Shown: piece by piece, positions 46,925 through 56,667 of the stretch | Layout: every line of letters begins with the position of its first letter | Numbering within the stretch: the first letter of the stretch is position 1 | DNA from: Tolypothrix sp. FACHB-123 | GTDB taxonomy: Bacteria; Cyanobacteriota; Cyanobacteriia; Cyanobacteriales; Nostocaceae | DNA length: 64,000 bases | Direction of reading: 5' to 3' | Assembly: GCF_014697075.1 (NCBI RefSeq) | Contig: NZ_JACJRE010000028.1 | Span: 1 to 64,000, forward strand | Position numbers and translations under genes: made by a program | Notes under the pieces: generated by a model | Databases searched by the model: none | Told to the model about the DNA's origin: nothing | What the model saw: only the letters and a program-made list of their open reading frames with translations

Positions 46925-48277
46925 ATGCTCATGCAAGATGTGCGCAATTCTATTGTTGGGGTTGCTGACTTAAACCAACTCAAATGGGATTTGAATCATT
47001 TACAACCTGTTGATGTTGGTGAATACATTACACAATTGCCTACAAATCAGCGGGCGATCGCCTTTCGCTTGCTCAATAAAGCTCAAGCAATTGATGTGTT
47101 TGAATATCTACCAACAGAGGTACAAGAAGAACTGATCAATTCTCTGCATGATGTACAAGTAGTACAAATTGTTGAGGCCATGAGTCCTGATGAAAGGGCA
47201 GAATTATTTGATGAATTACCAGCCGGAGTAATTAAACGATTATTACAAGAATTAAGTCCCGAACAAAGACAAGCAACCGCAACAATTCTCGGCTATCCAG
47301 AAGGGACAGCTGGGCGTGTAATGACCACAGAATATGTCCGGTTGCGAGAAGGATTAACTGTCGGTGAAGCGCTAAGTAAAATTCGCCGTCAGGATGAAGA
47401 TAAAGAAACGATTTACTATGCTTATGTCACAGATGACAACCGCACTTTGGTAAGGGTAGTTTCACTGCGTCAATTATTATTTACCTTTCCTGATGTATTA
47501 ATTAGAGATATAGCTAGCGATCGCGTAATTAAAGTCAGAACCGAAACCCCCCAAGAAGAAGTGGCGCAAATCATGAAGCGCTACGACTTAATCGCTATCC
47601 CCGTTGTGGACAGAGAAGACCGATTAGTGGGGATTATCACCATTGATGACGTAGTCGATATTTTAGAAGAAGAAGCTACAGAAGATATTCAAAAACTAGC
47701 GGGTGTCAGTGGTGATGAAGCGGCTTTATCTTCACCTTTACTGACAATTCGCAATCGCCTACCTTGGCTTTTAGGGATTATGGCTCTGTATATTGGTGCA
47801 GCTAGTGCGATCGCACCTTTTCAATCTGTAATTGCAGCAGTCCCAGTTCTCGCCGTCATTATGCCCATTTTTTCCAATACTGGTGGGACTGTTGGGATTC
47901 AAGCATTGACAGTAACAATCCGAGGTTTAGGTGTCGGTGAAGTTACAGCCAAAGACACCCTGAAAATTCTTCGTAAAGAACTGCTTGCGGGTGTAGGTAC
48001 AGCTATAGCTTTAGCCCTAACCATGATTATGCTTTCCTTAATTTGGGCACAACCTCAAGAACGATGGGTAGCCTTAATTGCTGGATTAGTAATGGCAACA
48101 AACACAATTGTGGCAGTCACTCTAGGCACTTTACTACCAATGGGTTTGAAACAATTGAAGCTAGATCCTGCCTTAGTCAGCGGGCCATTAGTCACAACAA
48201 TGCTAGATACAATAGGCTTTCTAACTTTCCTCTCACTGATTTCTGTGGCTTTAAATGTCTTGCATTTACCAACTTAG
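46925..48277 (+). CDS. mgtE: Magnesium transporter MgtE
   Basis: This 450-aa channel-type Mg2+ transporter has the standard plan: an N-terminal helical MgtE_N domain (about 20-125, ERAELFDELPAGVIKRLLQEL), two CBS domains (about 135-260, TAGRVMTTEYVRL and AIPVVDREDRLVGIITIDDVVDILEEEATED) and five membrane helices (about 280-450), with the family loops PIFSNTGGTVGIQALTV and a TTMLDTIGF segment near the end. The cytoplasmic domains close the pore when Mg2+ is plentiful. Translation may also be controlled through the leader structure at 46864. Confidence 0.95.
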   Translation: MLMQDVRNSIVGVADLNQLKWDLNHLQPVDVGEYITQLPTNQRAIAFRLLNKAQAIDVFEYLPTEVQEELINSLHDVQVVQIVEAMSPDERAELFDELPAGVIKRLLQELSPEQRQATATILGYPEGTAGRVMTTEYVRLREGLTVGEALSKIRRQDEDKETIYYAYVTDDNRTLVRVVSLRQLLFTFPDVLIRDIASDRVIKVRTETPQEEVAQIMKRYDLIAIPVVDREDRLVGIITIDDVVDILEEEATEDIQKLAGVSGDEAALSSPLLTIRNRLPWLLGIMALYIGAASAIAPFQSVIAAVPVLAVIMPIFSNTGGTVGIQALTVTIRGLGVGEVTAKDTLKILRKELLAGVGTAIALALTMIMLSLIWAQPQERWVALIAGLVMATNTIVAVTLGTLLPMGLKQLKLDPALVSGPLVTTMLDTIGFLTFLSLISVALNVLHLPT

Positions 48278-48296
48278 TATGGGTTAGGGACTAGGG

Positions 48297-48428
48297 GCTA
48301 GGAAGGAGGACAAGGGAGACAAGGGAGACAAGGGGGACAAGGAGGACAAGAAATTTTAGATTTTAGATTTGCGATTTTGGATTTTAATCTAAAATCTAAA
48401 ATCCAAAATCCAAAATTGTTTCCAATGC
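48297..48428. repeat. Composite repeat, inverse copy of the one at 22566
   Basis: GGGACAAGG and GGAGACAAG units, palindromic heptads and a single GGGCATT-type unit follow mgtE. Bases 48318-48428 are the exact reverse complement of 22566-22676 (111 bases, no mismatch found by eye). Confidence 0.9.
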
Positions 48429-48503
48429 CCCATTCCAATCATTTCCGAAATTCTTAGATGTGTAAGTGTAGTCACTAATATCAGGTTTCTAAGATGAGCA
48501 GTT

Positions 48504-48761
48504 ATGAATCGCTTTGTATCTTTGATTATCGCAGGTTCAATCGCATCTATAGCCACTTTGGCGATCGCTCAAACTACTGATGCTACCACATGCACCCTCT
48601 ACCGAAATTGTTACTATCATACATCTGAGACCTATCAGCCTCAGATTAAGAATGATGTAAACAAGAATCTCTACAAAACAGGTATTTTGGGCATGTTCGT
48701 TGTTTTAGTAACGACGAAAATAGCAAAAACTGCCTTAGAGTCCTGGCTAACTAAAGCATAA
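48504..48761 (+). CDS. Small exported or membrane-anchored protein
   Basis: This 85-aa protein has a signal peptide (1-23, ending AIA-QTT), a short Cys/Tyr-rich stretch (TCTLYRNCYYH) and a second hydrophobic segment (about 58-78, GILGMFVVLVTTKIA). The two cysteines could form a disulphide in the periplasm. No family is recognised. A strong hairpin follows and separates it from the convergent PEP-CTERM gene. Confidence 0.55.
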   Translation: MNRFVSLIIAGSIASIATLAIAQTTDATTCTLYRNCYYHTSETYQPQIKNDVNKNLYKTGILGMFVVLVTTKIAKTALESWLTKA

Positions 48762-48771
48762 TCAATCAGAA

Positions 48772-48803
48772 AATTCCCGATTTCTTTAAAGAAACCGGGA
48801 ATT
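48772..48803. terminator. Bidirectional terminator
   Basis: AATTCCCG and CGGGAATT flank TTTCTTT/AAAGAAA, giving a nearly perfect 32-base palindrome with a single A-C mismatch, in the gap between convergent genes; ATTATT follows. Confidence 0.7.
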
Positions 48804-48844
48804 ATTATTGTTCAGAATATCTCAGAATTATCAACTACCTGAAA

Positions 48845-49504
48845 TTAAACTGTTACTTTTGCAGTTGCCTGCTCTTTGGGGGAATTTTTGCTGTTTTTCT
48901 TTGTCAACAGTCCACCCATACCAACAGCCATCAGTCCTAGGATTGTGCCGGGTTCTGGTACATATTTGGGGGTTTTTGTACTTGCTCCCAATCTGTAGTA
49001 AACGCTAATATGAGAAACATCCTTTATTTCTGTCTTTATTACCTCTTTCCCCTTTTTATCAATAGTAGTTACAGTTTTTTCAAATGGGGAATTCCAGGTT
49101 CCAAAAGTTTTTCCATCTTGAACCATGTAACCGACAAGGTTAGTCCCTTGACCAGATTTGAAGATGAGCATCACATCTTCCCATGAATTTTTAACTACGC
49201 TAGATATATTCCAACTTCCAGATTGACCTGATTTTGTACCTGTATAACCAGAATTTTCACCGATTTTGCCACCGAATACCCAGTCGTTAAGCCCAAAGAA
49301 TTTTTCACTATTAACTGTCAAAGAACTACCATTGAGAAAATCTTGATTGGCAGTGTTGCTAACTTGGCATCCAGAAGTATTTGAGACGTTATCACTAATA
49401 ACACTAGAACAAGCAAAAGTAGCTGCCTTTGCTGGTGCTGAAGCTGCCAACATCCCCACCGCTAGAATAGATGAACTTACTACCGTCGCCAATATTTTTT
49501 TCAT
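48845..49504 (-). CDS. PEP-CTERM sorting-domain exported protein
   Basis: This 219-aa protein has a signal peptide (1-27, ending AKAATF), a beta-rich body with glycine and asparagine and a C-terminal sorting signal: VPEPGTILGLMAVGMGGLL, then a Lys-rich tail. PEP-CTERM proteins are cut and anchored by exosortase/cyanoexosortase and exported to the cell surface or extracellular matrix. The tail after the hydrophobic helix is longer than usual (about 25 residues). A single CSS ... GC cysteine pair occurs near the N-terminus of the mature part. Function unknown. Confidence 0.88.
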   Translation of the reverse strand: MKKILATVVSSSILAVGMLAASAPAKAATFACSSVISDNVSNTSGCQVSNTANQDFLNGSSLTVNSEKFFGLNDWVFGGKIGENSGYTGTKSGQSGSWNISSVVKNSWEDVMLIFKSGQGTNLVGYMVQDGKTFGTWNSPFEKTVTTIDKKGKEVIKTEIKDVSHISVYYRLGASTKTPKYVPEPGTILGLMAVGMGGLLTKKNSKNSPKEQATAKVTV

Positions 49505-49913
49505 AAAAAAATATCTTTTCTCTCAAGACATACTAGAAAATACTTAGTTTTACCCAAAAAAATTCTGGATTCTTTTGTTCAAAAACTCTCTTCTGTCAAA
49601 ATATTAATTAAATACAACATAGTCAATAAAAAAGCTAATATTTTTACCTTGTCTTTATAAAAGTTTTATTTACATAAAATTTTTAAAATATAAATATGAA
49701 AATCAGTATTCTTACTTGGAAATAACTATTTTTTCATTGACATAAAAAATGATTATAGAGGCAAAAATTGTAGTGTTTATACGCAATATTTTTATAATAA
49801 AAACGATTATTAACCATATTGCATATCTGATATTACAGATATGTCTAAAAATCAAACTAATATAGTGGACAATACCGTTCATATATGCATCTTCATATTG
49901 AATCGGTATAAAT
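49505..49913. other. AT-rich spacer upstream of the PEP-CTERM gene
   Basis: About 410 bases of very AT-rich sequence hold the PEP-CTERM promoter. The inverted repeat CATATCTG/CAGATATG (49822-49843, loop ATATTA) is the only clear structure. No gene is seen. Confidence 0.4.
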
Positions 49914-49952
49914 GCGATCGCTTAAGCACCAACAGTACAAACAAGCGATCGC
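49914..49952. terminator. Hairpin built from two HIP1 octamers, after the RodZ-like gene
   Basis: GCGATCGCTT and AAGCGATCGC, both containing the HIP1 octamer, form a 10-bp stem across a 19-base loop, with TTTT on the plus-strand side. It lies 22 bases past the stop of the minus-strand gene at 49974. Whether it terminates transcription is uncertain. Confidence 0.4.
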
Positions 49953-49973
49953 TTTTAGTTTAATTAAAGCTAA

Positions 49974-51062
49974 TTAAAGCGCTTCTGGTGGAGAAATATT
50001 CGGCCCAACAATCACGCTGGTATTTGTAGATTTGAGTCCTGGTTTAGCTGTGTTTCCCTTGTTCTGGGTTGACTGAGGTAAAGATGAAGCTGGTTTGCTA
50101 TCTACATCAACATGCAGCGTTTTCTGTGAGTTTACTGGTTGATATACTAAAGACAATCCTCCGACTGCTCCAGCGACAAAAGCGGTGTAACCTACATATA
50201 AATGCATTGGGCGGATTTCCATTCCCAAACCACCACTCGCCTTTTGCGCCTGACACCAAGAAGGTAAAGCTGCTTGTGATTTTGCTATTTCTGGTTTGGG
50301 TAAAGAAGCTGCTAAATCTGTACCATTTAGCCCTAAAACATTGCCAATTACGCGAATAAAGCCACGAACAAACACATCTGCTGGTAATAGATCTATATTC
50401 CCCCTTTCCAACGCATCCATATGATGGATTGGTACATGGGTATGTTCTTTTAGTTCAATTAAAGACCATCCTTTAGATTCTCGTGCTTGCTGAAATTGTT
50501 GACCTATTTGACGCAACTTAATTGCATATTCTTCCGCTAGAGTTGGCTGATTTTCTTGAATCTGGGATACTTTTTGATTTTGATTCAACCACCGCTTCCA
50601 GGGGGTTGCTGTAAATTTAGATTCTGGTTTTGTGGCTAAATCTACAGATGTATCTGCTGCTGATGATAAATTGCCCGCACTTGGATGATTTACAGATTCT
50701 TGGGCGTGGGGTTTTATACTTGTTAAAGCTGGTGATGAATTACTAGATTCTTCTATTTTGTTACCAAAAGAAATACTAGTAACATCTGTCTGCGGATTGA
50801 TATTTGTAACTTGTTGATGATGTGTTGCAAATTGCTGAAATGCTAAACCAATAGCTTCTCTACTGACAGCTTTAAATAAAATTTTTGCTTGTTCTGCGGA
50901 TGACCCTAGCATCTGCTGTAAGCTGACTATAGCATTTTGATAAACCTTACTGCGATGCAATTTTGCTTCAATTTGTCCTAAGAGCGATCGCAATTCATCT
51001 TGAGAAATTTCAATAGGAGTATTTCCAGGAATTGTGACTAAATATACAGGTGCCATAGCCAT
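49974..51062 (-). CDS. RodZ-like helix-turn-helix protein with a membrane segment
   Basis: This 362-aa protein has an N-terminal helical region (20-82), a low-complexity Ser/Asn/Thr linker (90-155), a Cro/RodZ-type HTH domain (about 183-250, IGQQFQQARESKGWSLIEL, then PIHHMDALERGN, FVRGFIRVIGNVLGL) and one membrane span (about 287-306), followed by a short polar tail. The HTH and span order is that of RodZ, the cell-shape protein binding MreB, but the N-terminal extension and lack of a beta-rich periplasmic domain are different. The gene is solitary. Two ATGs six bases apart are possible starts. Confidence 0.8.
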   Translation of the reverse strand: MAMAPVYLVTIPGNTPIEISQDELRSLLGQIEAKLHRSKVYQNAIVSLQQMLGSSAEQAKILFKAVSREAIGLAFQQFATHHQQVTNINPQTDVTSISFGNKIEESSNSSPALTSIKPHAQESVNHPSAGNLSSAADTSVDLATKPESKFTATPWKRWLNQNQKVSQIQENQPTLAEEYAIKLRQIGQQFQQARESKGWSLIELKEHTHVPIHHMDALERGNIDLLPADVFVRGFIRVIGNVLGLNGTDLAASLPKPEIAKSQAALPSWCQAQKASGGLGMEIRPMHLYVGYTAFVAGAVGGLSLVYQPVNSQKTLHVDVDSKPASSLPQSTQNKGNTAKPGLKSTNTSVIVGPNISPPEAL

Positions 51063-51356
51063 AATTTAAATCTTTTCCAGTACTGGAGTAAATAGTAGTT
51101 CTACCTGTATAATTTCTTCTTTTATTTGCTAACTGTTCCGGATTATTTTTATTGCGCTTCTCTACGAGACGCTACGCGAACGCATGTCAAAAGTCAGTTG
51201 TCAGTTGTCAGTTGTTGAAAGGATTTGATCTAATACCCCAACCCCTTGTGGATGGAGTTTTTTATTAGTCAGCCATTCACGAAAAAATCTCACAACCAAA
51301 CATGAAAATCTGTCTTTCCTATACCCAATGCCCCATGCCTCATGCCCATTTTCAAG
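51063..51356. repeat. Repeat-rich spacer
   Basis: It includes TTCTCTACGAGACGCTACGCG (51161-51181), a short dispersed motif found in many Nostoc genomes and related to GAGAGGCTACGCCAACG at about 21030, then GTCAGTTGTCAGTTGTCA tandem heptads (51191-51214) and a CCCAATGCCCCATGCC tract (51327). No gene. Confidence 0.6.
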
Positions 51357-52250
51357 TTATTTATAGTGTGTATAAACTTGTTGCACAAAATCATTCACCC
51401 ATTGCAGATATTGCACGCCAGCTAAATCTGCAACGTTGTTATGTCCTCCACCTGGAAGCAAAATCAAGTTTTTGGGTTCAGGTGCGATCGCATATAATTC
51501 TTGGCTCATAAAAGACGGCACGGTTGAATCGGCAGTACCATGTATAAATAAAACTGGCACTCTTAAATTTGGTACTTTTTTAACCGATTCAAATCGCTGG
51601 GTCAGAATTAAATCGACGGGGAAAATTCCGAACAAGTTCCTATGGGTGATTACCTCACGAATAGAAGTAAAAGAACTTTCCACAATCAGTCCAGCTGCAT
51701 CAGGCTGTTTGACAGCCAAGTCAATAGCTATTGCACCCCCCAAGGAATGACCATAGATAAAAATGTCTTTTGGTGAAATCTTGAGATGCTGTACCAGATA
51801 ATTCCAAGCTGTAGCGGCATCCTGATATACTTTATTTTCATTAGGGAAAGCACCGCCACTGCGACCATAACCCCGGTAATCAATTAACAACACAGAAAAC
51901 CCTAGTTGATACAATCGATAGGCATGGTTAAGGTTTGCACCAATATTGATACCGTTACCGTGTAAATACAACAAAACGTTGGTATGGGGATGCTTACCTG
52001 CAATCCACCAACCGTGGATATGTTCTACTTTACCTGAGCGCGCTGGTACAGGTAACCAAACTTCTTCATAAGCAACATTAAACAATTCTGGCGTATTTTC
52101 CAGGATACTAGAAGGAAAGAAGATAAATCTAGTTTGCTGAAGAAATAAAAATATACATAGGCCAAAATAAGCGATCGCCGCAATCATCCCGAAACAAAGT
52201 ACCACCTTGAACAAAAAATTTAATGGTAGGTGCAGCTTGTCTATTATCAT
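51357..52250 (-). CDS. Membrane-anchored alpha/beta hydrolase (ABHD13/Bem46-like)
   Basis: This 297-aa protein has an N-terminal hydrophobic anchor (about 14-37), then an alpha/beta-hydrolase domain: LLYLHGNGINIGANL (oxyanion region), LLIDYRGYGRSGG, the nucleophile elbow GHSLGG near residue 170, FIHGTADSTVP with the catalytic Asp and GGGHNN with the catalytic His. The full triad is therefore present. Family members are serine hydrolases of unknown substrate, often active on lipids or acyl-thioesters. The gene is solitary. Confidence 0.85.
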   Translation of the reverse strand: MIIDKLHLPLNFLFKVVLCFGMIAAIAYFGLCIFLFLQQTRFIFFPSSILENTPELFNVAYEEVWLPVPARSGKVEHIHGWWIAGKHPHTNVLLYLHGNGINIGANLNHAYRLYQLGFSVLLIDYRGYGRSGGAFPNENKVYQDAATAWNYLVQHLKISPKDIFIYGHSLGGAIAIDLAVKQPDAAGLIVESSFTSIREVITHRNLFGIFPVDLILTQRFESVKKVPNLRVPVLFIHGTADSTVPSFMSQELYAIAPEPKNLILLPGGGHNNVADLAGVQYLQWVNDFVQQVYTHYK

Positions 52251-52558
52251 TTACCCAATTCGGTAAAATTACTTGTATTTGTAAACATGAAAAAAATTTC
52301 CTAACTGGTAACTTAGTAATTGCCCAGTTAGGATCAACCCAAACAGAAAAACTTTAATGAGCTTGAATTATTAGTACTATTATATACAATAATTTACAAC
52401 ACTTTACTATTTAAGTAAACAGTGTTGACAGCAGTACTCCAGGTTAGGGGAAGCAGGGAGCATAGGGGGACAAGGGAAGAGAAAAATGACTATTACCCCA
52501 TACCCAATGCCCAATGCCCAATGCCCAATGCCCAATGCCCCATGCCCAATACCCATCA
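52251..52558. repeat. Spacer with a GCCCAAT octamer tract
   Basis: The right end (52497-52557) is a run of about seven CCCAATGC/CCCATGC units, ending right at the gatA stop. The rest of the 308-base spacer shows nothing notable. Confidence 0.7.
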
Positions 52559-54019
52559 TTAAACTATCTCTGGTTGACGATTGTGCCAAGTAGTTGATTG
52601 CTCATAAGCGTGAGCTACTTGGAAGAGTTGGTCTTCCCGCAGTACTTTACCAATTAGCTGTAAGCCAATAGGTAAGCCTTGTTCATCAAATCCGCAAGGT
52701 ACGCTTAAGCCTGGTAAACCTGCAAGGTTGACAGGAATCGTCATCAAGTCAGTTAAGTACATGCTCAAGGGGTCGGTTGTTTTTTCCCCGGCTTTAAATG
52801 CTGTCGTGGGTGCAGTCGGACAAACCAACACATCAACTTGTTCAAAAGCTTTTTCAAAGTCTTGCTTAATTAAAGTCCGGACTTTTTGCGCCTTGAGATA
52901 GTAAGCATCATAATAACCAGCAGACAGGGCATAAGTACCAATCATAATCCGCCGCTTAACTTCAGAACCAAAACCTGTGGCGCGAGTACGAGTGTACATT
53001 GACAGCAAATTATCAGCGTCAGGAACCCTTAAGCCATACTTCACACCATCATAACGAGCGAGGTTAGCTGATGCTTCTGATGGGGCGATGATGTAATAGC
53101 TAGGTAATCCGTAGCGGAAGTTAGCGCAGGAAACTACATGAATTTCTGCACCCAAATGTTGTAATTGTTCGATGGCTTTAGTAACTGCTTTTTCTACCAC
53201 CGAGTCCAAGCCTTCACCAAAGGTTTCTTTGATGATACCGATGCGGATTTTCTTTCTGGCTTTCAGGTCTGGTTTTAAGCTAGCAGCATAATCGGGAATT
53301 TCCACTTTTAAGCTAGTGGAGTCTTTAGGATCGTAACCCGCGATCGCACTTAATAATATAGCCGCATCTTCTACTGTCCGCCCAAACGGCCCGATTTGAT
53401 CCAAAGAAGAAGCGTAAGCCACCAAACCATAACGCGAAACCAAGCCATAAGTAGGTTTCAAGCCAACTACACCACAAAACGAAGCTGGTTGACGAATTGA
53501 ACCCCCAGTATCCGAACCCAGAGCGACAACGCATTCATCAGCCGCCACCGCAGCAGCCGAACCGCCAGAAGAACCGCCAGGAACCCGCGATAAATCCCAA
53601 GGATTCGCCGTCACTTGGTAAGCTGAGTTTTCTGTGGAACTACCCATAGCAAACTCATCCAAGTTGGTTTTACCCACCATCACCGCCCCAGCATCAGCCA
53701 GTTTTTGCGTTACCGTTGATTCATAAGGCGGCACAAAATTTTCTAAAATCCGGGAAGCGCAGGTGGTGGTAATGCCTTTAGTACAAAGATTGTCTTTAAT
53801 CCCGATAGGAATCCCTGCTAACAGTCCAATTTCCTCACCAGCCGCGATTTTTGCATCCACCGCACGAGCCTGGTCTAACGCCTGTTGTGCAGTTACACAC
53901 AAGAAACTGTGCAATTTCGGTTCTAAAGCTTGGATACGGTCTAAAGCTTCTTGGGTAATTTCAACAGCAGAACGTTCTTTTTTAATTAATTGTTCGTGCA
54001 ACTCGCGGATGAATGCCAT
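52559..54019 (-). CDS. gatA: Aspartyl/glutamyl-tRNA amidotransferase subunit A
   Basis: This 486-aa amidase subunit of GatCAB releases ammonia from glutamine to convert Glu-tRNA(Gln) into Gln-tRNA(Gln). The amidase signature is complete: GIPIGIKDN with the catalytic Lys, [16 protein letters not shown] with the cis-Ser, and [16 protein letters not shown] with the nucleophile Ser. The ATG is clear with no competitor. GatB and GatC are not adjacent, which is normal in cyanobacteria. Confidence 0.96.
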   Translation of the reverse strand: MAFIRELHEQLIKKERSAVEITQEALDRIQALEPKLHSFLCVTAQQALDQARAVDAKIAAGEEIGLLAGIPIGIKDNLCTKGITTTCASRILENFVPPYESTVTQKLADAGAVMVGKTNLDEFAMGSSTENSAYQVTANPWDLSRVPGGSSGGSAAAVAADECVVALGSDTGGSIRQPASFCGVVGLKPTYGLVSRYGLVAYASSLDQIGPFGRTVEDAAILLSAIAGYDPKDSTSLKVEIPDYAASLKPDLKARKKIRIGIIKETFGEGLDSVVEKAVTKAIEQLQHLGAEIHVVSCANFRYGLPSYYIIAPSEASANLARYDGVKYGLRVPDADNLLSMYTRTRATGFGSEVKRRIMIGTYALSAGYYDAYYLKAQKVRTLIKQDFEKAFEQVDVLVCPTAPTTAFKAGEKTTDPLSMYLTDLMTIPVNLAGLPGLSVPCGFDEQGLPIGLQLIGKVLREDQLFQVAHAYEQSTTWHNRQPEIV

Positions 54020-54066
54020 GATTGCTTCCTTTATGTCTCAAGTCATTGATTTTAGTACATTATGAT

Positions 54067-54100
54067 TGGGAATTGGGCATTGGGCATTGGGCATTGGTTA
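54067..54100. repeat. GGGCATT octamer tract upstream of gatA
   Basis: Four units of TTGGGCAT lie in the 204-base gap between the divergent gatA and dnaE-C genes, where both promoters must also be. It is followed by CCTAGCCTCTAGCCCCTA. Confidence 0.8.
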
Positions 54101-54223
54101 TTTGTCTTCCCTAGCCTCTAGCCCCTACACTTTGCAATAGATTTTATATTATTGTCATTACCTAGCTGACAATCGCGATCGCTCTTTACAGCATTTCATA
54201 AATTTACTGAAAATATTAATCAT

Positions 54224-55573
54224 ATGGTCAAAATAGTTACACGTAAATCATTGGGTACAAAAAATGTCTACGATATTGGAGTAGAACAAGACCATAATTT
54301 TGCCATCAAAAATGGTTTCATCGCTTCTAATTGTTTTAATAAATCCCATTCCACTGCTTATGGGTATGTAACTTATCAAACAGCATATTTAAAAGCTAAT
54401 TTTCCTTTAGAATACATGGCCGCTTTATTGACGGCTAACAGTGGCGACACCGACAAGGTGCAAAAATATATCGCCACCTGTATGAGTATGAATATTCAAA
54501 TCGAGCCGCCAGATATTAATCGCTCTGGGGTAGATTTTACACCAGCAGGCAATAAAATATTGTTTGGATTTTCAGCAGTTCGGAATGTGGGACAAAATGC
54601 GATCGCATCTATTTTAGAAGCCAGAGAGGAAGGTGGCGAGTTTAAATCTTTGGGGGATTTTTGCGATCGCATCGATTTACGTTCTGTTAACAAGCGGACT
54701 TTGGAATCGTTAATATCTTGCGGTGCTTTCGACAAAATTCAATCTAACCGTCACCAACTGACTCAAGACTTACCACTAGTGTATGATTGGGCACAATCTC
54801 GCGCTAAAGACCGAGCCAGCGGTCAGGGTAGTATTTTTGACTTATTAGGGGGTTTCTCGGCTGCTAATGAGAAAAAAGCGAATAATGCTTTTGAAATTGC
54901 ACCGAAAGCTCAAGCTGTTTCCGATTACCCTCCCCAGGAAAAATTACGGATGGAAAAGGAAATTTTGGGTTTTTATGTGTCCGATCATCCCCTCAAAGCA
55001 ATTAAGCAATCATCTCTAGTGCTAGCGCCAATTAATCTTTCCCAGCTTGGTGAACAAAGGGATGATACATTGGTTTGCGCCGTGATTATGCTCAATGGTG
55101 TGAAAAAAGTGATCACCAAAAAAGGCGATCCAATGGCTATTTTACAAATTGAAGATTTAACTGCTCAATCAGAAGCCATAGTCTTTCCCAAAAATTATGA
55201 ACGTATTAGTTCGCTATTACAAGTTGATGCGAGATTAATTATTTGGGGAAAAGTAGACCGCCGAGACGAACAAACGCAATTTATTGTGGAAGATGCTGAA
55301 GTGGTTGATACCGTCAAACTAGTAATGGTAGAACTAACTCCTTCCCAAGCAGTCAACATTGAAGAACGCGATCGCTTACGAAGTGTGTTGAAAGAACAAT
55401 CGGGAGACAAAGAAAAAGCTAAAATACCCGTGATTGGCATAGTTAAAGATGGAAATTCCCGCCAACTTGTGCGATTTGGTCGCCAATTTTGGGTACAAGA
55501 TTCTCTCAGCACGGTTATCGCTCTACAAAATGCTAGATTCCCAGCACATATTAAGCCACTAACAGGTAGTTAA
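54224..55573 (+). CDS. dnaE-C: DNA polymerase III alpha subunit, C-terminal half, with split-intein C-fragment
   Basis: This 449-aa protein is the second half of the replicative polymerase. Residues 1-36 are the C-terminal part of the DnaE split intein (VKIVTRKSLGTKNVYDIG, then DHNFAIKNGFIASN), ending in the catalytic His-rich and Asn36 splice site; Cys37-Phe-Asn begins the extein. It closely resembles Nostoc punctiforme Npu DnaE IntC in length and wording. The extein carries the C-terminal polymerase region (KSHSTAYGYVTYQTAYLKANFP), the HhH-like and OB-fold segments. The partner dnaE-N gene must be elsewhere in the genome; protein trans-splicing rejoins the halves. The codon usage and context look native. 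Confidence 0.97.
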   Translation: MVKIVTRKSLGTKNVYDIGVEQDHNFAIKNGFIASNCFNKSHSTAYGYVTYQTAYLKANFPLEYMAALLTANSGDTDKVQKYIATCMSMNIQIEPPDINRSGVDFTPAGNKILFGFSAVRNVGQNAIASILEAREEGGEFKSLGDFCDRIDLRSVNKRTLESLISCGAFDKIQSNRHQLTQDLPLVYDWAQSRAKDRASGQGSIFDLLGGFSAANEKKANNAFEIAPKAQAVSDYPPQEKLRMEKEILGFYVSDHPLKAIKQSSLVLAPINLSQLGEQRDDTLVCAVIMLNGVKKVITKKGDPMAILQIEDLTAQSEAIVFPKNYERISSLLQVDARLIIWGKVDRRDEQTQFIVEDAEVVDTVKLVMVELTPSQAVNIEERDRLRSVLKEQSGDKEKAKIPVIGIVKDGNSRQLVRFGRQFWVQDSLSTVIALQNARFPAHIKPLTGS

Positions 55574-55787
55574 GGTAGAAAAAATGTTAGATCATTTGCA
55601 TCATTACTGATATTTGCTGAATGAGCTTGACATAACATTTACTACTACGTCAACAGTATATAGCCGGAGACAAAAGGCTCTGTAGTCTGTTTTTTGGTTA
55701 CTTATGCGGATGATACTCCCCAGTTTAAATGGTATCTTTTGATGCTATGCCATTTAGGCAATAGTCAGGGGAAGGAGCTAGGATTTG

Positions 55788-56330
55788 ATGATCGTCAATG
55801 ATCTACATAAATTTGTCTCATATTGTAAAAGAGTTCAACCCCAAACATATGAGGATATCAAAAAATTTTTTGAAGGAGTGATTGTCTTTCCCTATGACAA
55901 AGAGCTGCTATTGCAAGCCTATTTATTTTTAAATATCAAAACTTTGTTTCCTTCATGCACTGAATTACTGTTATTTGAAAAGTCACCAATTGCAGATTAT
56001 ACAGATTTAGGTAAATGTGATTTCGTTTACCTGACAAATCGGGGTAATCTATTGTTGATTGAAACTAAATTTATTGATACAGAAGCAACAGGAGCTACAG
56101 AAAGAAAAAGAAGGAATAAACATAGAAATAAGGTTTTTGAACAAGTTATTACCTTAAAAAGCAGATTTAGCGAATATTGGCATATCCGCAGTGAGCAATT
56201 AGAATGTGGAGTTTTTACGACAGATCCAGAAGTGGATTGGCGGGGTAATGGTGTCAACGTAGTCACTAAATCAGTCACTATTGAACATCTGGAAAAATGG
56301 CGCAGAAATTATCAAATAATTCGTGATTAA
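55788..56330 (+). CDS. Hypothetical protein with PD-(D/E)XK nuclease-like motif
   Basis: This 180-aa protein has GKCDFVYLTNRGNLLLIETKF, the D ... ExK pattern of restriction-endonuclease-like folds, followed by a basic helix (TERKRRNKHRNKVFEQVI). A Cys in ECGVFTTDP and a C-terminal helix complete it. The ATG at 55788 is preceded by AGG at 5 bases and AAGGAG at 11; a TTG three bases earlier is less likely. It is solitary, 215 bases after dnaE-C. It might be a stand-alone nuclease or a degenerate relative; no phage or restriction genes accompany it. Confidence 0.6.
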   Translation: MIVNDLHKFVSYCKRVQPQTYEDIKKFFEGVIVFPYDKELLLQAYLFLNIKTLFPSCTELLLFEKSPIADYTDLGKCDFVYLTNRGNLLLIETKFIDTEATGATERKRRNKHRNKVFEQVITLKSRFSEYWHIRSEQLECGVFTTDPEVDWRGNGVNVVTKSVTIEHLEKWRRNYQIIRD

Positions 56331-56667
56331 TTAGGGATGATTAATTATTACTTCCAAGTACAAACATTCTAATAAAAATATCTTTGTCTATTAACGAAGT
56401 ATTCTAATTATTTTTTTACTTGTATAAATTAATCTTTTTGTCTAAATCAGCCTCTAATACGACTAACAGAAATTGGTAATTTCTAATACTCTGCCTGAAG
56501 CAACACTGAAATTTAAACGTAAATATCGTAAATCTGCTTAATAAGTCAAATTTGTTACATTTATCAGCCTATGACTTCGAGCTTATACAACTTAGACCGG
56601 ATCTAAAACTTTATTTTCCAGCCAGCTATATTACTGAACCCGCATTCTCAGCAAAAATTTAGTACAA
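56331..56667. other. Gene-free spacer
   Basis: About 340 AT-rich bases between two small unknown genes. Nothing recognisable was seen in it apart from the expected promoter of the next gene. Confidence 0.35.
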
